From: Psychroserpens ponticola
GTDB lineage: Bacteria; Bacteroidota; Bacteroidia; Flavobacteriales; Flavobacteriaceae
Direction of reading: 5' to 3'
Length of the DNA: 64,000 bases
Assembly (NCBI RefSeq): GCF_023556315.2
Contig: NZ_CP116221.1
Location: 3,734,001-3,798,000 of the forward strand
Below, piece after piece: positions 9,691 to 18,445 of the stretch. Numbering within the stretch: position 1 is the stretch's first letter; every line of letters starts with the position of its first letter. The translations under genes and the position numbers were made by a program. The notes below the pieces were generated by a model, which was not told where the DNA came from, searched no databases, and was given only the letters and a program-made list of their open reading frames with translations.

Positions 9691-10752
9691 CTAAAAAGAA
9701 TAGATATCTTTTAAGTTAGAAATCACATTTTCTGGGAAATAGTCTTCAACTATTTTATACGAATTCTTTCCATGTGTTTTAATAACTTCTCTATTATTAA
9801 TATAATATTTTAAAGCCTCTTCGATTTCGGTTTCATTTCCGGGATTAACTATTTTCCCATTATAGTTGTCCTCTAAAATTTGAGGAATTCCACCAACATT
9901 AGTAGATATAATTGGCATGGAATAACTCATTGCTTCTAACAAAGATATTGGCAACCCTTCATTATAAGAAGGCAATATCATAATGTCAGACTTTTGGAGT
10001 ATGTCTGTTTTTTTCTCTCCAGAAACCCATCCAACATATTTTATAAGTTCATCTAATTTTTCCTCTTTTATAAAATTATGCATTCTAGAAATTTCACCAT
10101 CACCTCCAATAATAAATTGTATTTTATCTTTAAAAAATGATTTGTTATTGCTTATTACATTTAATAAATCAAATGTTCCTTTTCTTTCTCCAATTCGACC
10201 TAAGAAGACAACTGTTATGATTTCATAAACCTCTTTCTTTTGTTCATTTACTCTTTTTACGATATTATTAAGGACATATATTTTAGGATGAATAAATGTT
10301 GTTTCAAAGTATTCTTTCCATTCTTTAGATAATACAATTATAACATCGCTATTGCTAATCATGGCATCAATTTTAGCTTTAACAAACGCATTCGAATTAT
10401 CATAAAACAAGTGAAATTCTGCACCATGTATATGATACACCAATTTTTTTGAAAACAATTTTTTTCCAATGTAATAAAAACAATATTTTCTATAAAAACT
10501 CCCTCTTGAGGCTCCGTGAATATGAATCGTTTTAATTTCTTTATTTACGATTAAGTATAGACAAAAGACAACTAAGGTTATAGGCAACAACATAAAATTC
10601 AACCATTTATTGGTAACATATGCTGATGGTAAAAAATTAAAGTCTTTTATGTTTAACTCGTATTGTTTAAGCACACTTGAAATACCGCCTTTCCTCCTTT
10701 TATAGTTAGGAGCAACAAACAAAACGCTTTTGAAAAAATTTGTTTTTACCAT
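9691..10752 (-). CDS. GT4 family glycosyltransferase
   Basis: A GT-B fold glycosyltransferase of 353 aa. The N-terminal domain has VAPNYKRRKGGISS and a membrane-associated hydrophobic stretch near residues 50-67. The C-terminal domain has FLGRIGERKGTFDLL, IIGGDGE, GWVSGEKK and the catalytic/donor-binding SYNEGLPISLLEAMSYSMPII segment with the E-x7-E motif, then VGGIPQIL. It would add one sugar to the lipid-linked repeat unit at the cytoplasmic face. It overlaps the oligosaccharide polymerase gene by 7 bases. Donor sugar is not predictable. Confidence 0.93.
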   Translation of the reverse strand: MVKTNFFKSVLFVAPNYKRRKGGISSVLKQYELNIKDFNFLPSAYVTNKWLNFMLLPITLVVFCLYLIVNKEIKTIHIHGASRGSFYRKYCFYYIGKKLFSKKLVYHIHGAEFHLFYDNSNAFVKAKIDAMISNSDVIIVLSKEWKEYFETTFIHPKIYVLNNIVKRVNEQKKEVYEIITVVFLGRIGERKGTFDLLNVISNNKSFFKDKIQFIIGGDGEISRMHNFIKEEKLDELIKYVGWVSGEKKTDILQKSDIMILPSYNEGLPISLLEAMSYSMPIISTNVGGIPQILEDNYNGKIVNPGNETEIEEALKYYINNREVIKTHGKNSYKIVEDYFPENVISNLKDIYSF

Positions 10753-11969
10753 CTTATTATTAATGCTAAAACACTCAAAACTAAAGTTGCCAAAAACAAA
10801 AGTCTGATTAATTGAATTATTTGATTATTGATTTTAACCTTGCTTTGAGGGTTAAAAATAAATATCATAACCAAAACAAAATATACTAATTTAGGGTCTA
10901 CGGGAAAATTTCCTGCTCTTACACTCCATAATAGATTAAAGAAAAAAGCAATGTAGAGAATTTTATAAAAAAGAGAGGCTGAATCTCTAAATTTAAGGTA
11001 AAGTTTTTTAGACATATACCCTATAATAAATGGTAACATTAAACTAAAGTACCCAAAATCCATATAATAACTATAAGGGATTGCCGCAGATTGTGCGGTT
11101 CGAGCTTTAGGATTAAATTCTTTCTGTAAATACGTCGCTCCATGATCTTTATAATTTGGAATAAATAGAGATAAATAGATTCCGAAAGTATATTTACCAT
11201 AGAGCTTTTGACCATCGAGTTCATTTACAGTATATGCTCCAAATTTCTGTGATCCAGTAAGATCTCCATGTATTACCCATCCAACAACTTCTGCTGTAGA
11301 CATGGTTTTGGTTTTGTTTAAATGGTCTTTTCCTCCATGTCGCCTTATTTGTATCCAACCTATTAAAAATAGTAAAAGCATGGAAGAAAAAACTACTTTT
11401 CTAAATGTTTTTACACTAATCTCTCTATGTTTAACATACAGAATTACGGCGCCTAAAATTGTAAAAACAATTGGTGACCTTTCAGCAAATAAGATATTTA
11501 ATGCAATTGAAATTATAAACTGTACGAGGTAAAGGCTATTATTTCTAGTGAGATAAAAATAATATGCAACTATTCCTAGTAATGAAATGGCTTTAGTGGG
11601 AAAATCAACAAAACCACCTAATTTTGCCAATCTAATCCTCATGTGTCCAGAATCAGCAAACATTGGTGTTCCTCCAATGTAAACAAATTTCAATATGAAA
11701 AACAAAGCACATATAAAATATATAATATGAAATAGGTTTATTGTTTTTAATGAAATCTCTTTCGCTGAAAATTCAACTTTAGATTTAGATGTTGAATAGC
11801 CTAAAAAATAAAAAAAGATATAAAATACATAAAGCCAAAAATACTCAGTCGTATACCCTAACATTGTATGCCTCCACCCTAAACCATTAGGGATAAAAGC
11901 TAAAACACTAATTAGTACAAAAAATACAATATAAGAATGAGGATGATATATGTATTTTAACCATTTCAT
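10746..11969 (-). CDS. Oligosaccharide repeat unit polymerase (Wzy-like)
   Basis: This 407 aa polytopic protein has about ten to twelve hydrophobic helices. A large central loop near residues 205-285 contains QIRRHGGKDHLNK and, further on, a LYGKYTFG motif. This matches the architecture of O-antigen/oligosaccharide polymerases, in which basic residues of periplasmic loops bind the glycan. It directly follows the flippase gene (4-base overlap), the usual Wzx-Wzy pairing. It is one of three polymerase or ligase candidates in the locus and the best candidate for the repeat-unit polymerase. Confidence 0.82.
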   Translation of the reverse strand: MKWLKYIYHPHSYIVFFVLISVLAFIPNGLGWRHTMLGYTTEYFWLYVFYIFFYFLGYSTSKSKVEFSAKEISLKTINLFHIIYFICALFFILKFVYIGGTPMFADSGHMRIRLAKLGGFVDFPTKAISLLGIVAYYFYLTRNNSLYLVQFIISIALNILFAERSPIVFTILGAVILYVKHREISVKTFRKVVFSSMLLLFLIGWIQIRRHGGKDHLNKTKTMSTAEVVGWVIHGDLTGSQKFGAYTVNELDGQKLYGKYTFGIYLSLFIPNYKDHGATYLQKEFNPKARTAQSAAIPYSYYMDFGYFSLMLPFIIGYMSKKLYLKFRDSASLFYKILYIAFFFNLLWSVRAGNFPVDPKLVYFVLVMIFIFNPQSKVKINNQIIQLIRLLFLATLVLSVLALIIRW

Positions 11970-13270
11970 TTTGAAAAAGATTTAAAACTAACCCATGTTT
12001 TTATGTTCATTTTATGATATAAATATAAAGCTCCTAAAACATTCCATGTCATCATACCAAGTGCACTTGCGACAGCAACTCCTTCTAAACTATAGAAGTT
12101 TACTAAAACAACGCTTAAAATGAGATTTATGACCAATGCTATGCTAATAAAGTTTTGTAGTTTTACTTGTTTACCTGTCATTTGAAAAACAGGACCAACA
12201 GGGCCAGTTATAGCATTTGTTAATTGAGCAATCAGTAAAATTCTTAGCACTGTTTTGCCTTTAATATACTCTTCACCAAATATAGTTAGAACTAATTCTG
12301 GAAAACAAAAAATCAATAGAAATATTGGTAAGCTACTTAAAAAAATAATCTTAGAGGAAAACCGAACCGTTTCTTTTAATTCTTTTTGTTGCTTATTTTT
12401 ATAATACGTTGCTATTTTTGGAGTTACAATTGTAGCAACAGCACTATAAATAAATGAAACAATTGCTGCAAGTTTGATAGCTGTACTATATATACCTATG
12501 TTTTCTTCTGAAACATAAAATCCTAAAACAAAAACATCACTCCAACCCATAATCATTACAATGGCAGAAGATATCATCATTGGGTAAGATTCTAAAATAA
12601 TAAACTTATTGGTAAATGACTTATCTAAAGAAACGGATTTGTTTTTAAACCTAATGATAACATGCGAAAATATTGTAGTAGATACTAAAAACAAGCCTAG
12701 TAAATAGCTAATTATAGGAGCTTCTATGGTTTGTATTGAAACCAAATAAAAAACTAAAATAATTAAAAAAGGTAATAAGAATTTTAATAGATGAAAATAG
12801 ATTCCAAAAGTTGTTGTTTCCTTTTCACCTTTAAAATAATTGCTTGATACATCTAATATTGATAAAAAAGGGATGGCAATTGCAGCAATTTTAATACTGT
12901 TTTCTACATTAGGTTTATCATACATTAATGCTATTAATGGAGCGCATAAAAAAATAATTAAACCAACTAAAACGGAACTTATAAATGTGACTCTTAAGGA
13001 TTTAAAAAAAATTGCTTTCTTCTCGCTTATATCGACTGAATTAGCAATCCATTTTACCAAAGCGGTCTCTATTCCTAGTTTGGAAATCATATTTCCAATA
13101 GATAAAAATAAGAAGGCTATTGCAAAAACACCTTGTGTATAGGGTCCATACTTATTGGCTAAAATCCAAGTGAATAAAAACCCAAAGACGTAACCAATAC
13201 CACGAATAAAAAACACTTTTATTCCTTTTCCTAGTATTTCTTTTTTATTTGTATTGAGAAAACTGTTCAC
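11966..13270 (-). CDS. Wzx-type polysaccharide flippase (MATE/MOP superfamily)
   Basis: The 434 aa protein is highly hydrophobic with about twelve transmembrane helices. It starts with a short cytoplasmic arm and a GIKVFFIRGIGYVFGFLFTW first helix typical of the PST/RfbX family. Conserved points include the GIETALVKW segment and GWSDVFVLGFYVSEENIGIYS in the middle, the family landmark before helix 8. Its role would be to move the undecaprenyl-linked repeat unit across the inner membrane. It follows cysN by 51 bp and overlaps the polymerase gene by 4 bases. Confidence 0.92.
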   Translation of the reverse strand: MNSFLNTNKKEILGKGIKVFFIRGIGYVFGFLFTWILANKYGPYTQGVFAIAFLFLSIGNMISKLGIETALVKWIANSVDISEKKAIFFKSLRVTFISSVLVGLIIFLCAPLIALMYDKPNVENSIKIAAIAIPFLSILDVSSNYFKGEKETTTFGIYFHLLKFLLPFLIILVFYLVSIQTIEAPIISYLLGLFLVSTTIFSHVIIRFKNKSVSLDKSFTNKFIILESYPMMISSAIVMIMGWSDVFVLGFYVSEENIGIYSTAIKLAAIVSFIYSAVATIVTPKIATYYKNKQQKELKETVRFSSKIIFLSSLPIFLLIFCFPELVLTIFGEEYIKGKTVLRILLIAQLTNAITGPVGPVFQMTGKQVKLQNFISIALVINLILSVVLVNFYSLEGVAVASALGMMTWNVLGALYLYHKMNIKTWVSFKSFSK

Positions 13271-13321
13271 TCTTTAATTGTGATTTTTTCTAATAATATT
13301 AAAGATGAAATAACAGTTAAG

Positions 13322-14575
13322 TTATACAATCATTCCTGCGGCTACAGTTTCATTTGTAGCATCATCAACCAAAATAATACTTCCTGTAGTTCTATTCTCT
13401 CTATATGAATCAACCATTAAAGGTTTAGTAGTGCGTATTTTAACCTTACAAATATCATTCATATTAAGCTCTTTATCATCGTTAATGCGATCTAGAGTAT
13501 TAATATTGTATTTGTAAACGACTTCTTTAATCATTGCTTTTTGATCATTAGACGTGTGTTTTATAGTGTATTTAGCTCTTGGTTTTGCAGCATCGTTATT
13601 TAGCCAACATAACATGACTTCAATATCTTGAGAAGGTTCAGGTTTGTTATTAGAACGAACAATCATATCACCACGACTTATATCAATATCGTCTTCTAAT
13701 GTAATAGATATAGACATTGGTGCAAAAGCTTCTTCTAATGATTTATCTAAACTATCTAAACTTTTAATTTTAGAAGTAAAACCTGATGGTAATACTGTTA
13801 TCTCATCTCCTTTTCTAAAAATACCACTTGCAACACGACCTGCATATCCTCTATAATCAATAAAACCTTCACGTTGTGGTCTTAAAACGGTTTGCACTGG
13901 AAACCTAGCGTCAACTTTATTTATATCGCTACTGATATGCATGGTCTCTAAGGTATGCAACATTGGAGCTCCTTGATACCAAGGCATATTTTTCGATTTA
14001 TTAACAACATTGTCTCCATTTAAAGCACTCATAGGAATAAAACGAACATCTGTTACCAACATTTTCGAAGAAATATCTTCAAACTCTCTAACAATCTTAT
14101 TATAAACGTCTTCAGAATACGCTACCAAATCCATTTTATTAATACATACAATGATATGAGGTATTTGTAATAAGGAAGCTATAAATGCATGTCTTTTGGT
14201 TTGTTCTATAACACCATGTCTTGCATCTATTAAAATAGTTGCAACATTTGCTGTAGACGCTCCTGTTACCATATTACGTGTATATTGTATATGTCCTGGA
14301 GTATCTGCAATAATAAATTTACGCTTTGGTGTTGTGAAATATCTATAAGCCACATCAATAGTAATACCTTGCTCACGCTCATCGCGTAAACCATCAGTAA
14401 ATAAGGCTAAATCGACACCTTCATGACCTTTCTTTTTACTTGTGTTTGTTATTGCTTCTAATTGGTCTTCAAATATGGACTTAGAATCATATAATAAACG
14501 ACCTATTAAAGTACTCTTTCCATCATCTACACTTCCTGCTGTTGTAAAACGTAATAATTGATTATTATCTACCAT
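13322..14575 (-). CDS. cysN: Sulfate adenylyltransferase GTPase subunit
   Basis: The product (417 aa) is the regulatory GTPase of ATP sulfurylase, which makes adenosine 5'-phosphosulfate with CysD. GTP-binding motifs are clear: GSVDDGKST near residues 14-22, DTPGH near 95-99 and NKMD near 150. EF-Tu-like beta-barrel domains follow. It is shorter than the E. coli protein (475 aa) and has no fused CysC domain, consistent with a separate cysC gene in this cluster. It is the last gene of the sulfate-activation block, 57 bp after cysD. Confidence 0.96.
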   Translation of the reverse strand: MVDNNQLLRFTTAGSVDDGKSTLIGRLLYDSKSIFEDQLEAITNTSKKKGHEGVDLALFTDGLRDEREQGITIDVAYRYFTTPKRKFIIADTPGHIQYTRNMVTGASTANVATILIDARHGVIEQTKRHAFIASLLQIPHIIVCINKMDLVAYSEDVYNKIVREFEDISSKMLVTDVRFIPMSALNGDNVVNKSKNMPWYQGAPMLHTLETMHISSDINKVDARFPVQTVLRPQREGFIDYRGYAGRVASGIFRKGDEITVLPSGFTSKIKSLDSLDKSLEEAFAPMSISITLEDDIDISRGDMIVRSNNKPEPSQDIEVMLCWLNNDAAKPRAKYTIKHTSNDQKAMIKEVVYKYNINTLDRINDDKELNMNDICKVKIRTTKPLMVDSYRENRTTGSIILVDDATNETVAAGMIV

Positions 14576-14632
14576 TGTTTACTTTTTATTAAATAGATTC
14601 CTATTTTAAAAGGAATTAAAAATTTGTGATTT

Positions 14633-15538
14633 TTAGAAATAACCTTGACGCTTACGATCTTCCATTGCAGATTCTGAACGCTTATCATCACTTCTATTTC
14701 CTCTTTCTGTGTTTCGCATTCCCGCAACTTCTGTGGCAATTTTTTCTAAAGTATCAGCTTCAGATTCGTCACCTCCAGTAATTGTAATGTCTCCTAAGGT
14801 TCTAAAACGGATTTTTTTAGTGACGACCTCTTCGTGCTCTTCTAATACTAAAAATTCTGAATTTGGAATCCATGTGTTTTGTCTCCAAACCACTTCGCGT
14901 TCATGTGCAAAATATAAAGAAGGGATTTCTATGTTTTCACGTTTTATGTAATTCCACACATCCATTTCTGTCCAATTACTAATAGGGAAAGCTCTAAAAT
15001 GTTCACCTTCAAAATGTTTTCCGTTGAAAATATTCCAAAGCTCAGGTCTTTGATTTTTTGGATCCCATTGCCCAAAATCATCTCTATGTGAAAAAAAGCG
15101 CTCTTTCGCTCTTGCTTTTTCTTCATCACGTCTTCCACCTCCAATAGCACAATCAATTTTATTAGATTCTATAGCATCTAATAAGGTTGTAATTTGTAAA
15201 GCGTTACGCGTAGCATTTTTTCCTTTTTCTTCAGCTACTCTTCCATCATCAATAGATTCTTGAACTGAACCAACAATAAGTTTTACGCCTAAATCTTTAA
15301 TAATATCATCCCTAAACTGAATTGTTTCAGGGAAATTATGTCCAGTATCTACATGCATTAAAGGAAATGGTATTTTAGAAGGGTAAAATGCTTTTTTAGC
15401 TAAATGTGTTACTAAAATAGAATCTTTACCACCAGAAAATAAAATCACTGGATTCTCAAATTGAGCCCATACTTCCCTTAGTATAAATATAGCTTCACTT
15501 TCTAATTCGTCTAAATAATTTAAATAATATTTGCTCAT
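14633..15538 (-). CDS. cysD: Sulfate adenylyltransferase catalytic subunit
   Basis: The 301 aa protein is the catalytic half of ATP sulfurylase. It has the PP-loop SGGKDS near residue 35, the HVDTGHNFPET segment, the IGGGRRDEEKARAKER motif and a C-terminal basic tail (GNRSDDKRSES). Length equals the E. coli CysD family size (about 302). Its start codon directly follows the stop of a small lipoprotein gene in the transcribed direction (adjacent, no gap), so translation of the two may be coupled. No PAPS reductase (cysH) is near, which argues for a use other than cysteine synthesis. Confidence 0.97.
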   Translation of the reverse strand: MSKYYLNYLDELESEAIFILREVWAQFENPVILFSGGKDSILVTHLAKKAFYPSKIPFPLMHVDTGHNFPETIQFRDDIIKDLGVKLIVGSVQESIDDGRVAEEKGKNATRNALQITTLLDAIESNKIDCAIGGGRRDEEKARAKERFFSHRDDFGQWDPKNQRPELWNIFNGKHFEGEHFRAFPISNWTEMDVWNYIKRENIEIPSLYFAHEREVVWRQNTWIPNSEFLVLEEHEEVVTKKIRFRTLGDITITGGDESEADTLEKIATEVAGMRNTERGNRSDDKRSESAMEDRKRQGYF

Positions 15539-16051
15539 TTATTTTTTGTCTTCGAATAATATGTCTTTTATTATTACGGTTCCTAAACGCTTTGATTTCT
15601 TGTAATTTTTTCTTAGGTAAATATAAACATCAAGGCTATCAAAATATCTAATTTTATCAATTTTTCTTTGTAATATAATGTAATTATTATTTTGCTTTGT
15701 TGTTAGTCTTGGGTGCAAAGAAGCCTCAAATGGTTTTTGAGGACTTTCATTACTATAGCCTATTAGCCCTATACTGTAATAGTCTATTATTTTATTGGTG
15801 GTGTGGTCACCAAGTTTAAACACAAAACCATGATTTCCATTAGGCATTTTCTTCATTCCAAAACCTTCAATTTTGAAATTACCATTTAATAAAACATCTA
15901 ATTTTCTATAGTCTAATAATTTTTGGTCATAATCATTTAATATGTCTTTAGATATTTCAGATTCGGTTATTTCTGAACTATTCTTTGTTTCGTTCTTACA
16001 ATTAAAACACAGAAGATTTAAAATAATTAGGATTAAAATATAGTTTTTCAT
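15539..16051 (-). CDS. Small predicted lipoprotein, paralogue of the protein at 16679-17191
   Basis: The family is not recognised. The 170 aa product starts with a short basic end and a hydrophobic helix ending in cysteines at residues 15 and 18 (NLLCFNCKNE), so it is probably exported and lipidated, though the lipobox is not canonical. The mature part has a predicted all-beta pattern with FKIEGFGMKK, YYSIGLIGY, NYIILQRKI and DVYIYLRKNY. Similar blocks occur in the same order in the neighbour on the other side of cysC. It lies between cysC (4-base overlap) and cysD (adjacent), so it is embedded in the sulfate-activation operon. A role in handling the sulfated product outside the inner membrane is only a guess. 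Confidence 0.75.
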   Translation of the reverse strand: MKNYILILIILNLLCFNCKNETKNSSEITESEISKDILNDYDQKLLDYRKLDVLLNGNFKIEGFGMKKMPNGNHGFVFKLGDHTTNKIIDYYSIGLIGYSNESPQKPFEASLHPRLTTKQNNNYIILQRKIDKIRYFDSLDVYIYLRKNYKKSKRLGTVIIKDILFEDKK

Positions 16052-16647
16052 TTGCTTAATTTAAGCTTAGGCTCTATACATTTTAAAATCTTAGCTACAG
16101 CCTCATCTATGTTTTCTGTTTCTGTCTTTACTTCTATCTGCGGATTATCTGGCGCTTCATATGGAGCAGAAATGCCTGTCATATTTTTTATTTCACCTGC
16201 TCTCGCTTTTTTATATAGTCCTTTTACATCTCTACGTTCACACTCTTCTATACTAGTGTTTACATAAACTTCGACAAAGTTAATATCTTTAACGATATTT
16301 TTAATATTCTCTCTGTCTTTTTTATATGGTGAAACAAATGCTGCAAGAACAACTATGCCTGCATCTACCATAAGATTTGCTACTTCGGCAATTCTACGAA
16401 TGTTTTCTGTTCTGTCTTCGGGCGAAAAAGTTAAATCGTTATTAATTCCTTTTCGAATGTTATCACCATCTAATGCATACGTTTTTACACCTTTTTTGAA
16501 TAATGCGTTTTCAACAGCATTAGCAATTGTAGATTTGCCTGATCCTGATAAGCCTGTAAACCAAATTAAAAATGAGTTGTGCTTGTTTAGAGTTCTTCTG
16601 TCTTGAGAAGAAATATTATAATTGTGTAAAAAAAGGTCTTTCTTCAT
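16048..16647 (-). CDS. cysC: Adenylyl-sulfate kinase
   Basis: The enzyme (199 aa) phosphorylates APS to PAPS, the universal sulfuryl donor. The Walker A motif GLSGSGKST lies near residues 32-40. It is followed by LDGDNIRKGIN, the FSPEDRTENIRRI segment and FVSPYKKDREN, all diagnostic of APS kinases, and later KARAGEIKNMTGI. Length fits free-standing CysC (about 200 aa). It is flanked on both sides by related small lipoprotein genes, overlapping the downstream one by 4 bases. Confidence 0.97.
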   Translation of the reverse strand: MKKDLFLHNYNISSQDRRTLNKHNSFLIWFTGLSGSGKSTIANAVENALFKKGVKTYALDGDNIRKGINNDLTFSPEDRTENIRRIAEVANLMVDAGIVVLAAFVSPYKKDRENIKNIVKDINFVEVYVNTSIEECERRDVKGLYKKARAGEIKNMTGISAPYEAPDNPQIEVKTETENIDEAVAKILKCIEPKLKLSK

Positions 16648-16678
16648 GAAATTATTTATTAATTAAAAAAATAACGTC

Positions 16679-17191
16679 TTAATATAAAGTAATATTATTC
16701 AAAATAATATTGTTCCCGTATCTTTCTTTGTAGACACCTTGATTATATAAAAAAATCCGTAATGATTTAATGTGTTTTACTTTTGAGTTTAGTGTTCGAA
16801 TTACATATTTATGATTATTATAACTTTCTAACTTTGGGATAAAATCCCAACTAATATAATTTTTATTTTTTTGCAATAAGTGCTTATCAGAATCCTTTGG
16901 TTTTATATGCATTCCTAAGGTATACTTATTTAGATCTTCATTAATGGCTTCATCATTAAACTTAATGGCAATTTTATATATACTGTCATTTAGTTTGAAA
17001 AAACCTACCGATTCTACTTTAATATCATCAATTAATATTTGATTTATATCAAAACTAAACTCAAGTTCTTCCAGTCCTTGATTTAGGTGATGAGTAACAA
17101 TATCTGTACATGAAAAAAGTATGAAGAAGGAAAATAACATGAGTATTATTTTTCCTTTTTTTAACCTAAAATAATGCTTCTTATTAATCAT
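16679..17191 (-). CDS. Small predicted lipoprotein, paralogue of the protein at 15539-16051
   Basis: The family is not recognised. The 170 aa product has a basic N-terminus (KKHYFRLKKGK), a hydrophobic helix and the lipobox-like FILFSC with the acceptor Cys at residue 28, so lipidation at the inner or outer membrane is likely. The mature domain has blocks in the same order as the lipoprotein downstream of cysC: DIKVESVGFFK, KYTLGMHIK, KYVIRTLNSKVKHIKSLRIFLYN, then a basic turn and a final beta strand. Alignment by eye suggests an old duplication. It sits 10 bp after the tandem-DUF2061 gene and 31 bp before cysC. Confidence 0.75.
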   Translation of the reverse strand: MINKKHYFRLKKGKIILMLFSFFILFSCTDIVTHHLNQGLEELEFSFDINQILIDDIKVESVGFFKLNDSIYKIAIKFNDEAINEDLNKYTLGMHIKPKDSDKHLLQKNKNYISWDFIPKLESYNNHKYVIRTLNSKVKHIKSLRIFLYNQGVYKERYGNNIILNNITLY

Positions 17192-17201
17192 AAGGCATTC
17201 T

Positions 17202-17633
17202 TTATTTAGATTTATGCCGATCTGAAAGGCCGTAATTAATTTTATACCAAGCTCTTTCGTGAAAATAATATAAAATCATTTTAGTGACAACTTCTGCGAA
17301 CCCTATTTTTAATCCTGTAAGTGGGTTTCCAGAAATAATCCAGGCAATAATCATTGTATCTATGGTGCCTATTAATCTCCATGTAAATGTTTTTACAATA
17401 TGTCGTTTTCTGCTTTCCAAAACCACACCTTCTCTTGAGAAGTTAATTTTAAACCAAGCACGTTCATGAAAATAATATAATAGCATTTTTGTAATGACCT
17501 CAACCATGCCAATTTTTAAACCTATCGTTGCATCACCTGAAATAATCCATGACAATAATATCGTGTCAAAGGTTCCTATTATTCTCCAAGTAATTGTTTT
17601 GGCAATATGTCTTTTATGAGATTGGTCTTTCAT
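17202..17633 (-). CDS. Membrane protein with two DUF2061 domains in tandem
   Basis: The 143 aa protein consists of two copies of a roughly 60-residue unit. Each begins KRHI(A/V)KT(I/F)TWR(I/L)IGT(F/I)DT, runs through the WIISG and GLKIG(M/F)(V/A)EV(I/V)TKM segments and ends LYYFHERAW(F/Y)KIN. This is the DUF2061 (PF09834) pattern, a short two-helix membrane domain of unknown function. The first unit covers about residues 4-62 and the second 76-135. It sits between cysQ (1-base overlap) and a lipoprotein gene inside the sulfate-activation block, so a link to sulfate or PAPS handling is plausible but unproven. Confidence 0.9.
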   Translation of the reverse strand: MKDQSHKRHIAKTITWRIIGTFDTILLSWIISGDATIGLKIGMVEVITKMLLYYFHERAWFKINFSREGVVLESRKRHIVKTFTWRLIGTIDTMIIAWIISGNPLTGLKIGFAEVVTKMILYYFHERAWYKINYGLSDRHKSK

Positions 17634-18433
17634 TACTTAGATACAACAAACCATGGGTTTAAAAGGTTCTCTTTGTTATATAATAAAGGCTCATTGGTTT
17701 CTTTAGAAATCACTTGTATTCCTAAGGCATTACAAATGGCGTGACCTGCAGCAGTATCCCATTCCATTGTGGGAGCAAAACGAGGATATACATCTGCATT
17801 CCCTTCTGCGACTAGGCAAAATTTTAATGAACTTCCTTTTGATACTATTTTCACATCTTTTCCTGATGCTTTCAGATTCTCAATAAAATCTAAGGTTTCT
17901 TGGCTCATGTGCGAACGGCTTCCAACAACCTGAATAGCCTCACCAGTTTCTAGTTTAGGCTCTAAAGGTATTGCCTTAGCAAAGACTTCATCAATAGTTG
18001 TATCATGAGAATCTAAAATTACTTTTAGTGCTAACCCTTGATCAACATCTGCAAAATAAAGTGTTTTGGTTACAGGAACATATATAACTCCCATTTTAGG
18101 AAATCCTTCTTTTGTTAATGCAATATTGACTGTAAATTCACCATTTCTTTTGATAAATTCTTTAGTGCCATCAACAGGATCAACAATCCAACATGTATCC
18201 CAATGTTTACGTGTAGAGAAGTTGGTTTGCTTATTCTCTTCACTAATAATTGGGATCTTAGTGTCAATTAAAAACGAATTAATTATTGTGTTTGCATTTT
18301 TATCTGCAATAGTTAAGGGTGAATTATCCTCTTTTATTTCGACATCAAAGTTTGTGTCGTAGACCTCCATTATTGCTTGTCCTGCTTTGAGACTTGCTTC
18401 AACTGCTATTTTTAATAACTCTTTATTTGTCAT
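17633..18433 (-). CDS. cysQ: 3'(2'),5'-bisphosphate nucleotidase
   Basis: The product (266 aa) is an inositol-monophosphatase-fold enzyme that removes the 3' phosphate from PAP, the by-product of every PAPS-dependent sulfation. Metal-binding motifs are intact: ISEEN near residue 69, WIVDPVDGTKEF near 87-98, and MEWDTAAGHAI near the C-terminus. Length matches E. coli CysQ (246) with a modest extension. Its start is 12 bp after the end of the GT4 gene and its end overlaps the DUF2061 gene by 1 base. With a sulfotransferase three genes upstream, PAP removal is the natural job. Confidence 0.95.
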   Translation of the reverse strand: MTNKELLKIAVEASLKAGQAIMEVYDTNFDVEIKEDNSPLTIADKNANTIINSFLIDTKIPIISEENKQTNFSTRKHWDTCWIVDPVDGTKEFIKRNGEFTVNIALTKEGFPKMGVIYVPVTKTLYFADVDQGLALKVILDSHDTTIDEVFAKAIPLEPKLETGEAIQVVGSRSHMSQETLDFIENLKASGKDVKIVSKGSSLKFCLVAEGNADVYPRFAPTMEWDTAAGHAICNALGIQVISKETNEPLLYNKENLLNPWFVVSK

Positions 18434-18445
18434 GTTTCCAAACTT

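Noticed and set aside
11039-11224. Short minus-strand frame inside the polymerase gene
   Set aside because: It is another frame of the same coding region and has no matching start context or features.
13322-16647. Reading the cys genes as an assimilatory cysteine operon
   Set aside because: No PAPS reductase, sulfite reductase or cysteine synthase gene is in view, while a sulfotransferase and CysQ are.
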